Below are positions 1-6,530 of a stretch of 6,573 nt of DNA, one piece after another. The stretch's first letter is position 1; every line of letters starts with the position of its first letter. The translations under genes were made by a program, and so were the position numbers. Source of the DNA: an uncultured Collinsella sp. (GTDB lineage Bacteria > Actinomycetota > Coriobacteriia > Coriobacteriales > Coriobacteriaceae); NCBI GenBank assembly GCA_900549535.1, contig UROR01000111.1, positions 1 to 6,573 on the forward strand, in the 5' to 3' direction. The notes beneath the pieces are model-generated. The model was not told the DNA's origin. It worked only from the letters and a program-made list of their open reading frames with translations, and ran no database searches.

Positions 1-169
1 CCGGGCAGCGGCGCGCGCACATGCCGCAGCAAATGCACACGTCCATGTCGTTAACGATGTGCCCACGCAGGCGCTCGGGTGCCGCGAGCTTCTCCTGCGG
101 ATAGCACACCGTTACCGGCTGCTTGACCATAGAACCCAAGGCCGTCTTGGCAAATGTCAGCAAACTCAT
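1..169 (-). CDS. echF: Ech hydrogenase ferredoxin-like subunit EchF (partial, C-terminus beyond window)
   Basis: Polyferredoxin-like subunit (NuoI/HycF/EchF family) that would pass electrons from soluble reduced ferredoxin to the hydrogenase core on the cytoplasmic face. The frame opens with ATG at 169 and runs 56 codons to the window edge. Residues 45-56 show a classic cluster motif, C45-x2-C48-x2-C51-x3-C55-P, which would hold three ligands of one [4Fe-4S] cluster and one of a second; the second motif should lie beyond the edge. The N-terminal 40 residues have no cluster motif, as is usual in this family. The start lies 7 bases after the echE stop, and a GGAAAGG ribosome site overlaps the end of echE (about 10 bases spacing). 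The gene is the last of the operon visible here. The symbol follows the echABCDEF order; hycF or hyfH would be the formate hydrogenlyase equivalents. Confidence 0.85.
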   Translation of the reverse strand, partial: MSLLTFAKTALGSMVKQPVTVCYPQEKLAAPERLRGHIVNDMDVCICCGMCARRCP

Positions 170-176
170 GCCGCGC

Positions 177-1265
177 CTACCTTTCCGTGCAGCTAATGCA
201 GGGGTCGATGGTCAGGATAATCATGGGCACGTTGGCAATGAGCACGCCCTGCAGCGCATGCGTCAGACCCGCCAGGTTCTGCGACGTCGGCGTGCGCACG
301 CGGAAACGGTCCAGGTTCTTGGTGCCGTTGCCGCGCACATAGTAATACGCCTCGCCGCGCGGCTGCTCAATCACAACCTCGCCGCGCGCGCCGTCGGCCG
401 GTGTGAGCTTGGTACGCCCGCCGATCCCATCGTGTGGAATCTTGCCCACAAGCTCCTTAATGATGTCCATGGCCTGCGTGACCTCGGCACAGCGCACCTG
501 GCAGCGGGCATAGCAATCGCCATCGGTAGCAACGATGGGCTCAAACGCAGCCAGATCCGCATAGGCACCGTCGTCAAACATGCGCACGTCGTAATCCACG
601 CCCGATGCGCGCCCAAACGGACCGACCATTGAAAGCTCCAGCGCGTCTTTCTTGCTGATCACGCCCACGCCATGCAGGCGCTCGCCGCAGCTGTTGTCGT
701 CCAAAAACGTATGCACCAGGGCCTCGTAGTCGGGGCGCATGGCGTCGAGCGTCTGGACAATACCCGCCAGCTCGGAGTCCTCAATGTCGTGCTTAAGGCC
801 GCCGATTTCGTTGATCGACAGAATCACGCGGCCGCCACAGGTGCTCTCAAAGATCTTGAGAATCTGCTCGCGCAGCGTCCAAGACCGATAGAACAGCGCC
901 TCGAAGCCAAAGGCATCGGCGAGCAGGCCCAGCCACAGCAGATGCGAGTGAATGCGCGAAAGCTCGTGCAGAATGGTGCGGATATACTGCGCGCGGTCAG
1001 GTACCTCGATATCGAGCATGCGCTCGCAGGCGCTGGCATAGCCGCAGCTGTGGCCCACGGCGCAGATGCCGCAGATGCGCTCGGCGATGTAGCCAAACTG
1101 ATGCATATCGCGCTTTTCGGTGAGCTTCTCGAGTCCGCGGTGCACAAAGCCGATCTGCGGAATTGCCTCGAGAACGCGGTCGTCCTCAATCACCAGGTCC
1201 AGATGAAGCGGCTCGGGCAGCACCGGGTGCTGCGGTCCAAACGGAATAACGGAGCGATGTGCCAT
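177..1265 (-). CDS. echE: [NiFe] hydrogenase large (catalytic) subunit, group 4 Ech type, EchE
   Basis: Catalytic subunit carrying the Ni-Fe(CN)2CO centre that makes or oxidises H2; homologous to NuoD and to the C-terminal part of HycE. It has 362 residues. Both metal-binding cysteine pairs are present: C65 and C68 within ERICGIC, followed by H72, and C356 and C359 within DPCISCTER at the C-terminus. Complex I NuoD lacks these pairs, so this is a hydrogenase and not a quinone reductase. The chain stops at the Arg after the second pair (DPCxxCxxR), so there is no C-terminal extension to cleave. The same is reported for M. barkeri EchE and R. rubrum CooH, as I recall it. The separate NuoC-like gene upstream argues for Ech rather than Hyc/Hyf, where the two are fused. 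ATG at 1265 follows a GGAGG site at 1276-1280 that overlaps the end of echD; the intergenic gap is 5 bases. Confidence 0.93.
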   Translation of the reverse strand: MAHRSVIPFGPQHPVLPEPLHLDLVIEDDRVLEAIPQIGFVHRGLEKLTEKRDMHQFGYIAERICGICAVGHSCGYASACERMLDIEVPDRAQYIRTILHELSRIHSHLLWLGLLADAFGFEALFYRSWTLREQILKIFESTCGGRVILSINEIGGLKHDIEDSELAGIVQTLDAMRPDYEALVHTFLDDNSCGERLHGVGVISKKDALELSMVGPFGRASGVDYDVRMFDDGAYADLAAFEPIVATDGDCYARCQVRCAEVTQAMDIIKELVGKIPHDGIGGRTKLTPADGARGEVVIEQPRGEAYYYVRGNGTKNLDRFRVRTPTSQNLAGLTHALQGVLIANVPMIILTIDPCISCTER

Positions 1266-1270
1266 GGGCC

Positions 1271-1987
1271 TTACGCCTCCTTTTTCTGCTTGTCGCGGGC
1301 GGCCTTGGCGGCAAGCGCCGCGCGGACCTTGGCCGCTTTCTCAGGATCCATGGCGGCGAGCTTTGCCTCCATCTCGGCGGCCTTGAGCGCCGCCTTCGCA
1401 GCAGCCCCATCGTGCTGAGCATCGGAGCCGGCAGCCGCAGCGGGCTGAGCAGCGGCGCCCGCGGCATCGCCGGCGCCCGCAACGCCCTCCCCTGCAGCAG
1501 CCGCAGCCGCGGCGGCCTTCTCGGCAGCGGCCTTGCGCGCCTTGGCCTCGGCAGCCGCGCGGACCTTCATGGCCTTCTCGCGCGCGGCCTTCACCTCGGG
1601 CGTGATAACGCTCATGGGTTCAGCGGTCGAGACCTGGTAGAAAAAGCCCTTAAAGTCGATCTGCATATCGGTGATGGCAAGACCAAACAGATCGTGCGCT
1701 TCGTTTTCAAACGGGAATACCGCCGGATAATACGAGCTGATGGACGGAATCTCCTGGTACTGGTCGATGCCTTCGACCACCAGGTTCTCGATCGCATAGC
1801 TGCCGCCCTGCGCAATATGCTCCTGAGCAGCACGAACGTTGATAAACGTATAGACCAAGCGATACGAGCCGTCGTCGACGTTACGCTCGGCGTGCATTTG
1901 CACAAAGCGCGCACCGACGCCCTTAAGCGCCTGGACATGCGACAGGAGCTCGTCGATCCCAACGATGGTATAGATTGCCTCTTGCAT
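1271..1987 (-). CDS. echD: Ech hydrogenase NuoC-like subunit EchD with long Ala/Lys-rich C-terminal tail
   Basis: Homologue of complex I 30-kDa subunit (NuoC) and of the HycE N-terminal domain; a cytoplasmic structural subunit that packs against the large and small hydrogenase subunits and has no cofactor of its own. Residues 1-125 form the domain, with the signature ENEAHDLFGL at 94-103 in the place of the family's ExExxDLFG motif. Residues 130-238 are unlike the family: two charged, Ala-rich probable helices (about 130-165 and 195-238) flank a Gly/Ala/Pro linker with a run of eight alanines just before it. This tail is rich in Lys and nearly doubles the protein length. The family usually ends soon after the DLFG domain. 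ATG overlaps the echC stop by one base (TAATG), which suggests translational coupling, and GGAGG lies 7 bases upstream. The frame is continuous, so the tail looks real and not the result of a frameshift. Confidence 0.88.
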   Translation of the reverse strand: MQEAIYTIVGIDELLSHVQALKGVGARFVQMHAERNVDDGSYRLVYTFINVRAAQEHIAQGGSYAIENLVVEGIDQYQEIPSISSYYPAVFPFENEAHDLFGLAITDMQIDFKGFFYQVSTAEPMSVITPEVKAAREKAMKVRAAAEAKARKAAAEKAAAAAAAAGEGVAGAGDAAGAAAQPAAAAGSDAQHDGAAAKAALKAAEMEAKLAAMDPEKAAKVRAALAAKAARDKQKKEA

Positions 1988-2580
1988 TACTCGGCCTCCT
2001 TTGCAGCGACGGACGCGGCGGGCGTCCCAGCAGGTGCGTCGCCAGCGGCGGGCGCGTCGCCGGCCTCAGCCGCGGCCACAAACCCGTCCTCGCCCAGCTC
2101 AACGCCACCGTCCCAGGTGGCGGCGCCGCCCACGGTGAGCGGATCGCCGCCGGCGCGCATCACGGCCTCCTTCTGGTCCAAGATGCCGCACGCCTCCACG
2201 ATGGCATCGATCACCGTCTCGGGGCGAATGGCGCACCCGGGCGCGTACACGTCCACGGGAATCGCGCGGTCCACGCCGCCGATCACGTTGTAGGCATCGC
2301 GGAACACGCCGCCCGAGCACGCGCAGATGCCGCACGCCACCACGCACTTGGGCTCGAGCATCTGGTTGTAAATCTGACGCACGACGGGCAGGTTCTGGGC
2401 ATTGACAGAGCCCGTCACCAAAAAGATGTCCGCATGTTTGGGGTTGCCGGTGTTGACCACGCCAAAGCGCTCCGCATCGAACAGTGGGGTAAGCGAGGCC
2501 AGCACCTCGATATCGCATCCGTTGCAGCTCGAGCCGTCGTAATGAATAACCCACGGTGAGCGCGACATTTTATGATCCAT
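1987..2580 (-). CDS. echC: Ech hydrogenase small subunit EchC (NuoB-like, proximal [4Fe-4S])
   Basis: Small hydrogenase subunit (NuoB/HycG/EchC family) that binds the proximal [4Fe-4S] cluster next to the Ni-Fe site and hands electrons from EchF to EchE. Of 197 residues, 1-148 form the family domain. Visible ligands are C19 and C22 in SSCNGCDIE, C86 in ACGICACSGG and C116 in YAPGCAIRPE, the usual four-cysteine pattern. Cys83 and Cys88 flank the third ligand and are extra. Residues 149-197 form an acidic, Ala/Gly/Pro-rich tail that includes GDAPA twice (174-178 and 180-184). ATG at 2580 was chosen because TAGGAGG, overlapping the echAB stop, sits 8 bases upstream; a second ATG four codons on is less well placed. 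The gene follows echAB after 12 bases and overlaps echD by one base. Confidence 0.93.
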   Translation of the reverse strand: MDHKMSRSPWVIHYDGSSCNGCDIEVLASLTPLFDAERFGVVNTGNPKHADIFLVTGSVNAQNLPVVRQIYNQMLEPKCVVACGICACSGGVFRDAYNVIGGVDRAIPVDVYAPGCAIRPETVIDAIVEACGILDQKEAVMRAGGDPLTVGGAATWDGGVELGEDGFVAAAEAGDAPAAGDAPAGTPAASVAAKEAE

Positions 2581-2592
2581 GGATGCCGCCTC

Positions 2593-5475
2593 CTAAATAA
2601 ACACGTCGACGAGGATGGGCATAAGGTTGAGCAGGCCAAACACCAGCGCCACGCCCCAGCCGAGCTTAAAGCAGCTGCGCCAGGTGCTACGGGCGAAGGT
2701 GTTATCGATCAGTACCTCGACAAAATACGTCGCGGCCATCACGACCAGGGCTACGGCCCAGCTCACCGGGTTGTCCCAGACAAAGAACATGCCCACCCAC
2801 ATCAAAAACAGCACGGTCTCGCACCAGTGCATAAGGGTCATCTTGGCCAGCGTGCTGCCGCTCATCTCGGTGGCGACGCCCTGGACAATCTCCTGATGCG
2901 CGTGATGCGAGTACGAAAGGTCGAACGGCGACTTGCGTAGCTTGATGGTAAGCACCGCGAGCAGCGCAAGGAAAATGGGCGCGCTGTACACGATGATGGG
3001 GGCTGACTGCCCCGTCACGGCAATGGAATCGAAGCTGTCGGTGGCAAGGTACAGGCCCACGCTCATCAGCAGAACGGCGGGCTCGTAGCTCATAACCTGC
3101 AGCAGCTCGCGATCGGCGCCGACCTGCGCAAACGGGCTTTGCGTCGAGGCGGACGCCAGCACCACAAAGATCGCGGCGAGCGTCACCATAAAAGCGCACA
3201 GCAGCGTGTTGGAACCCGACACAAAGATGCCGCCGCCTACCACGGTAAAGATGAGCGCACATGCCATATAGGTATCGTCCATGGTGTTTACGCTGGCAGG
3301 GGCCTTGCGCAGCAGTTTGGCAACGTCGTAGAAGGGCTGCAGCAGACGCGGACCCACGCGGCCCTGCATGCGAGCCGAAAGCTTACGGTCAAGGCCGTCG
3401 ATCAGGCCGCCCACAAGCGGCGCCAGCAAAGCAAACGCCACGGTGCCAATAAAAATGCCCACGACGCCCGAGCCTTCGAAATACTTGCCGCGCAGCACCG
3501 AGGGCGCGCTCATGGCAAGCCGCTCGGGCCCAATCCACGCGCAACACAGCAGCGCAAACAAGATAATGCTGCAACACACGACGCTACCCGCGGGGCCAAT
3601 ACGCTTCTCGCCAAGGGCGTCCTCCGAGTACCAATTGCGCTTTTCGGCCTTCACCTCGTGTCCCATCGAGCCACGGAAATGGCGATATTTGTCGGTCCCC
3701 ACACCCGAAAGGTACACGTTGACGTGCGGTTTGTTGCTCACGCGGAATGAAGTCAGCAGCACCACGGCGATAAACGCCACGATAACCACCATCAGATACA
3801 TGGAGTCCTTGCCAATAACGTACGGCACGCGGCCAAACACCATGGCCAAGTAAGGCGACACCAGGCCGCTCGAGATGAGCGGGAACGCCACGCAGCAAAG
3901 AATCAGCAGCGCGGCGATGGTGTTGAGGGCCATCCATTCGGTCTTATGGACATTGACCTCAACGTTTTGAGCCGTGGGGTCGACGCCCGAAAGCTTGGCA
4001 AGCCACTTGCCCCAGAAGAAGAACGTCGCGGCCGAGCCAAAGGCAAGCACCATGATCATGAGCACGTTGCCGGTCTGCGCGAACGCCACCAGGGCGCCCC
4101 ACTTGGACACGAGCATGCCAAACGGTGCCACGAACATGCCCATGATGCCCAGCATCATCAGACGCGTAAGGTGCGGCATGCGGCTGAACATACCGTCCAT
4201 GTCCTCGATATTGCGGCTGCCGATATGATGCTCGGCCGTGCCCACGCACAGGAACAGCAGCGACTTGGCCACCGTGTGGAACAGGATCAGGAAGATGGCG
4301 GCCCATACGGCCTCGGGCGCGCCGACACCCAAGCAAGCACTGATGAGGCCCAAGTTGGAAATGGTGGAGTACGCGAGGACGCGTTTGGCGTTGCTCTGCG
4401 AGATGGCCATGAGGGCAGCGAGCAAAAACGTGATGGCACCCACGCTCGTGACCATAAAGCCGGTCACGGGATAGATGGCATAGAGCGGGCTGAGCTTGAC
4501 CATCAGGAACACGCCGGCTTTGACCATGGTTGACGAGTGCAGCAGGGCACTCGTGGGCGTGGGGGCAACCATGGCACCCAATAGCCAAGTGTGGAACGGC
4601 ATCTGTGCGGCCTTGGTGAGCGCGGCAAGCGACAGCAACAGGACCGGCATCACCAGCAGCGCGGATTGCGCGGTTCCGGCGCCGGAAAGCTCGATCATGC
4701 CCGAGATGGTCAGCGGCATGCCGTTAACGTGCAGGTACATGAGTCCGGCCAAAAACGCGATGCCGCCCAGCATGTTGAGGATGATCTGGGTGAAAGCGTT
4801 TTTTATGGCCTCGGGCGTGCGCGTGTAGCCAATCATGAGGAACGAGCACACGGTGGTGATTTCCCAGCCACAGAACAGCCACTCAAGGTTGTCGCTTGTC
4901 ACGATGACGAACATGGCCGAGAGGAACAGGAACATAAGCGCCAGGAACTGCGGGCGTCGGTCGGGCGCCGCCTGCCCGCGCAGCGCTGCCTCGTGCTCGT
5001 CGTGGGCCTGGAAGTCCTTCATGTAGCCCAGGGCGTACACGCAGATAAGGCTGCCGACAATGCCGACGGCAAGCACCATGATCACACTCATGTAATCCAG
5101 GTAGAGCGGCGTGGCGGTGACAACCTCGGCCGCGGGCAGCGTCATGGCAGCGAAGGCAACCGAACCCACCAGCTGCACCACGCCGAGCACCGTGGTGAGC
5201 GTGCTCTTATATTTACGCGCGTTGTACAGGATGACGGCGCACAGGATCACGTCGATGACGGAGCTGATGATCGAGAGCACATGCGAGGTGCCGGGGGCAA
5301 CCTCGAAGCTCTGCGGGCCCGTGCCAAAAAACATGACGGCGACTACAACCGTCACCGCCATAATGATGCCAGAGCCTACAAGCCCTACCGCATCGCGGGC
5401 GCGGTCACCGCGCGCGAGCAGCATGCCCAGCGCCGGTACCAGCGGAAACAGGGTAAGGAAATACAGTAGCGTCAT
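2593..5475 (-). CDS. Fused Ech hydrogenase membrane subunit EchA-EchB (antiporter-like NuoL/MrpD module plus NuoH-like module)
   Basis: A 960-residue integral membrane protein that joins the ion-pumping and membrane-anchor subunits, separate genes echA and echB in Methanosarcina. Residues 1 to about 650 match the NuoL/HyfB/Mrp antiporter family: E205 in GWEITTVCSF, K288 in LTKAAQMPFHTW, PTPTSALLHSSTMVKAG at 305-321, K404 in FHTVAKSLLFL and K458 in FGMLVSKWG sit where the proton-channel residues of NuoL lie. A hydrophilic loop covers about 578-628, then one more membrane segment (629-648). Residues about 668-960 match NuoH/EchB/HycD: LIDGLDRKLSARMQGRVGP, LQPFYDVAKLL, ADRELLQVMSYEP and KSPFDLSYSHHAHQE, the last a form typical of hydrogenase homologues. 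The linker 649-667 has no stop or frameshift. ATG at 5475 has GGGGGAG 7 bases upstream; an ATG at 5480 reads into TGA after two codons. First gene of the operon, so its leader probably controls the whole complex. Candidate name echAB. Confidence 0.92.
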   Translation of the reverse strand: MTLLYFLTLFPLVPALGMLLARGDRARDAVGLVGSGIIMAVTVVVAVMFFGTGPQSFEVAPGTSHVLSIISSVIDVILCAVILYNARKYKSTLTTVLGVVQLVGSVAFAAMTLPAAEVVTATPLYLDYMSVIMVLAVGIVGSLICVYALGYMKDFQAHDEHEAALRGQAAPDRRPQFLALMFLFLSAMFVIVTSDNLEWLFCGWEITTVCSFLMIGYTRTPEAIKNAFTQIILNMLGGIAFLAGLMYLHVNGMPLTISGMIELSGAGTAQSALLVMPVLLLSLAALTKAAQMPFHTWLLGAMVAPTPTSALLHSSTMVKAGVFLMVKLSPLYAIYPVTGFMVTSVGAITFLLAALMAISQSNAKRVLAYSTISNLGLISACLGVGAPEAVWAAIFLILFHTVAKSLLFLCVGTAEHHIGSRNIEDMDGMFSRMPHLTRLMMLGIMGMFVAPFGMLVSKWGALVAFAQTGNVLMIMVLAFGSAATFFFWGKWLAKLSGVDPTAQNVEVNVHKTEWMALNTIAALLILCCVAFPLISSGLVSPYLAMVFGRVPYVIGKDSMYLMVVIVAFIAVVLLTSFRVSNKPHVNVYLSGVGTDKYRHFRGSMGHEVKAEKRNWYSEDALGEKRIGPAGSVVCCSIILFALLCCAWIGPERLAMSAPSVLRGKYFEGSGVVGIFIGTVAFALLAPLVGGLIDGLDRKLSARMQGRVGPRLLQPFYDVAKLLRKAPASVNTMDDTYMACALIFTVVGGGIFVSGSNTLLCAFMVTLAAIFVVLASASTQSPFAQVGADRELLQVMSYEPAVLLMSVGLYLATDSFDSIAVTGQSAPIIVYSAPIFLALLAVLTIKLRKSPFDLSYSHHAHQEIVQGVATEMSGSTLAKMTLMHWCETVLFLMWVGMFFVWDNPVSWAVALVVMAATYFVEVLIDNTFARSTWRSCFKLGWGVALVFGLLNLMPILVDVFI

Positions 5476-5515
5476 ACCATCACTCCCCCATGCAAAAACG
5501 CTGCAATTGTTTAAC

Positions 5516-5521
5516 GTTATA
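5516..5521 (-). promoter_or_regulatory. possible -10 element of the ech operon
   Basis: On the minus strand the hexamer TATAAC lies about 40 bases upstream of the echAB start and would give a leader of roughly 34 bases. No good -35 hexamer sits 16-18 bp upstream (GC-rich CCGCCG stretch), so if this is a promoter it is weak or needs an activator. Part of TATAAC also belongs to the palindrome TAACGTTA (5512-5519). Confidence 0.3.
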
Positions 5522-5523
5522 GC

Positions 5524-5568
5524 TCAGTTGAGGAGTAGCGGCGGCGGGTTTTCGGTCAACTGGGGAGT
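5524..5568 (-). promoter_or_regulatory. pair of related 13-mers, candidate operator upstream of ech operon
   Basis: On the minus strand ACTCCCCAGTTGA (5568-5556) and ACTCCTCAACTGA (5536-5524) match at 10 of 13 bases and differ only by transitions. They are exactly 32 bp apart, close to three helical turns. Their inner parts also form an inverted repeat, CAGTTGA (5525-5531) against TCAACTG (5556-5562), so the RNA could fold into a 7-bp stem with a 24-base loop. The proximal copy would lie between the -35 and -10 regions of the candidate promoter. Binding by a regulator is inference only. Confidence 0.35.
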
Positions 5569-5724
5569 TTTAGGCGTACGGGGTAACGAGTCTGTCCGCT
5601 TTGGAGCAGAGAGGCGACGCTCCCCCTATCGCGGCGGCGGGCGCACGGGCCACTGCGCGCGGTTTATTAACCACTTTGGAGGATGTTCCAGTAGGCTCAC
5701 GACGGTCCAAAAAGTTGGCGCGGC

Positions 5725-5750
5725 AAGAAAAATGCGCCCCTGTGGGCGCA
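5725..5750 (-). terminator. intrinsic terminator of the HTH gene
   Basis: Reading the minus strand, TGCGCCC (5750-5744), loop ACAG, GGGCGCA (5739-5733), then TTTTTCTT (5732-5725). This is a perfect 7-bp GC-rich stem followed by a U-tract, 12 bases after the stop of the HTH gene. It should end that transcript and insulate the ech operon, 250 bases further on, from read-through. Confidence 0.88.
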
Positions 5751-5762
5751 CCATCCCGTTCG

Positions 5763-6167
5763 CTATTCCGCCTTTTTAACGCGCGGCTTGCGACCGCGCG
5801 GCTTATCAACCAGCGCGGACTCACCGCTCTCGCGATACTGGCGGCACCAAGCCTTGACCGAAGACTCGCTGGGAATCTTGTGCTTGATCATGGCCTCGCG
5901 AACCGTTAAGCCGTTTTCCAAGCGGTCCTTGACCACGGCGAGCTTAACTTCGTACGAATAGGTGTGATGATGCGAACCGGCGTTGAGAACGGCGTCGGCA
6001 CCGCCTACGGCATACGCGCGGGCCCACTGACGAGCCGTGGCCTGGGGAATGCCAAGCTCCGCGGCGAGGGCGCGATGACCGACCCCCTCTTGAAGGATCT
6101 CGACGGCGCGCTGCCTAACCTCGGGCGCATGCGTGCGAGTCCTAGTTGCTTCCGACATACCTGCCAC
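5763..6167 (-). CDS. double helix-turn-helix protein, IS3/IS150 OrfA-like, no OrfB partner
   Basis: A 134-residue basic DNA-binding protein resembling the first half of IS150 InsJ (OrfA). Domain 1 (about 14-63) contains an HTH around 30-53 (HRALAAELGIPQATARQWAR), and domain 2 (about 69-120) contains a second HTH around 87-110 (LTVREAMIKHKIPSESSVKA). The tail KPRGRKPRVKK (122-132) recalls an AT-hook or the linker seen in many transposases. IS150-type OrfA proteins go on into a leucine-zipper helix and are followed by a DDE-domain OrfB; neither is present, and an intrinsic terminator follows directly. It may be a solitary relic or a domesticated regulator. Start: GTG at 6167 has AAGG 7 bases upstream; ATG at 6158 (131 residues) is an equally possible start with a poorer ribosome site. 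A link with ech control is untested. Confidence 0.75.
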   Translation of the reverse strand: MAGMSEATRTRTHAPEVRQRAVEILQEGVGHRALAAELGIPQATARQWARAYAVGGADAVLNAGSHHHTYSYEVKLAVVKDRLENGLTVREAMIKHKIPSESSVKAWCRQYRESGESALVDKPRGRKPRVKKAE

Positions 6168-6176
6168 TTCTTAGCC

Positions 6177-6187
6177 TTAACCGTTAA
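6177..6187. promoter_or_regulatory. perfect palindrome TTAAC-C-GTTAA at the HTH gene leader
   Basis: TTAACCGTTAA is an 11-base palindrome with a one-base centre. It lies about 10 bases upstream of the GTG start and touches the AAGG ribosome site. A protein bound here could block initiation, as in autoregulation. A shorter relative, TAACGTTA, lies in the ech leader (5512-5519). The function is inferred from position only. Confidence 0.3.
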
Positions 6188-6208
6188 TCTGCTTTCTTAC
6201 GTGCAAGT

Positions 6209-6237
6209 TAGATAGTAGCATTTTACTGTTTGCTCAA
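6209..6237 (-). promoter_or_regulatory. possible promoter of the HTH gene
   Basis: On the minus strand TTGAGC (6237-6232, four of six bases matching TTGACA) and TATCTA (6214-6209, three of six matching TATAAT) are 17 bp apart, giving a leader of about 35 bases. TAAAAT (complement of 6220-6225) is a better -10 but has no -35. Weak support. Confidence 0.3.
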
Positions 6238-6349
6238 AGCAGTTAATTAAAATAGACGCGGCGTTATCTGGGCATTTGGCACCAATTTACGACATTTCTT
6301 TATCGATTATTTACGCTGGTAGCTGACTCGCAGCCAATCGTCATTCGCC

Positions 6350-6366
6350 TGTCAACAAAATTGACA
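6350..6366. promoter_or_regulatory. 17-bp palindrome TGTCAA-N5-TTGACA
   Basis: TGTCAACAAAATTGACA is a perfect inverted repeat with 6-base arms and an AT-rich 5-base centre, typical in shape of a dimeric repressor's operator. Each arm also reads as a consensus -35 TTGACA, one on each strand, but neither has a good -10 at 16-18 bp. It lies about 185 bases upstream of the HTH gene. Confidence 0.4.
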
Positions 6367-6530
6367 CCTCTTTATGTCCTTTGGCATAGAGGATATAGTT
6401 ATTAACCCCTCCCCCAATAATTTTGAGTAATCGGCAAGGCAGTAGACGTCCTTACTCCTCATGATTACCGCGCGTTGCCATCCACCGAAGCAAAACAAGA
6501 CGATATGAGAAAGCCATTTGGGTCGCCTCC

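Noticed and set aside
672..1418. Long open frame on the plus strand opposite echE and echD (248 codons)
   Set aside because: It is antisense to genes with clear catalytic motifs, has no recognisable domain, and is expected from the GC-rich third positions of the minus-strand genes. The same holds for plus-strand frames at 1259-2293, 3946-4533 and 4591-5469.
1..5475. Complex I (nuo) or formate hydrogenlyase (hyc/hyf) as the identity of the operon
   Set aside because: EchE has both Ni-binding CxxC pairs, which NuoD lacks. The NuoC-like and NuoD-like proteins are separate, while in HycE/HyfG they are fused. The gene order is that of ech. A formate-linked role could still be shown by genes beyond position 1.
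5519..5562. Plus-strand TATAGCTCAGTTG resembles the D-arm of a tRNA
   Set aside because: No closing GAGC for the D-stem, no anticodon arm, no GGTTCGAATCC-type T-arm and no matching acceptor ends. It overlaps the candidate operator pair.
5725..6200. Complete insertion sequence around the OrfA-like gene
   Set aside because: No OrfB, no terminal inverted repeats matching on both sides and no target duplication that I could find by eye.
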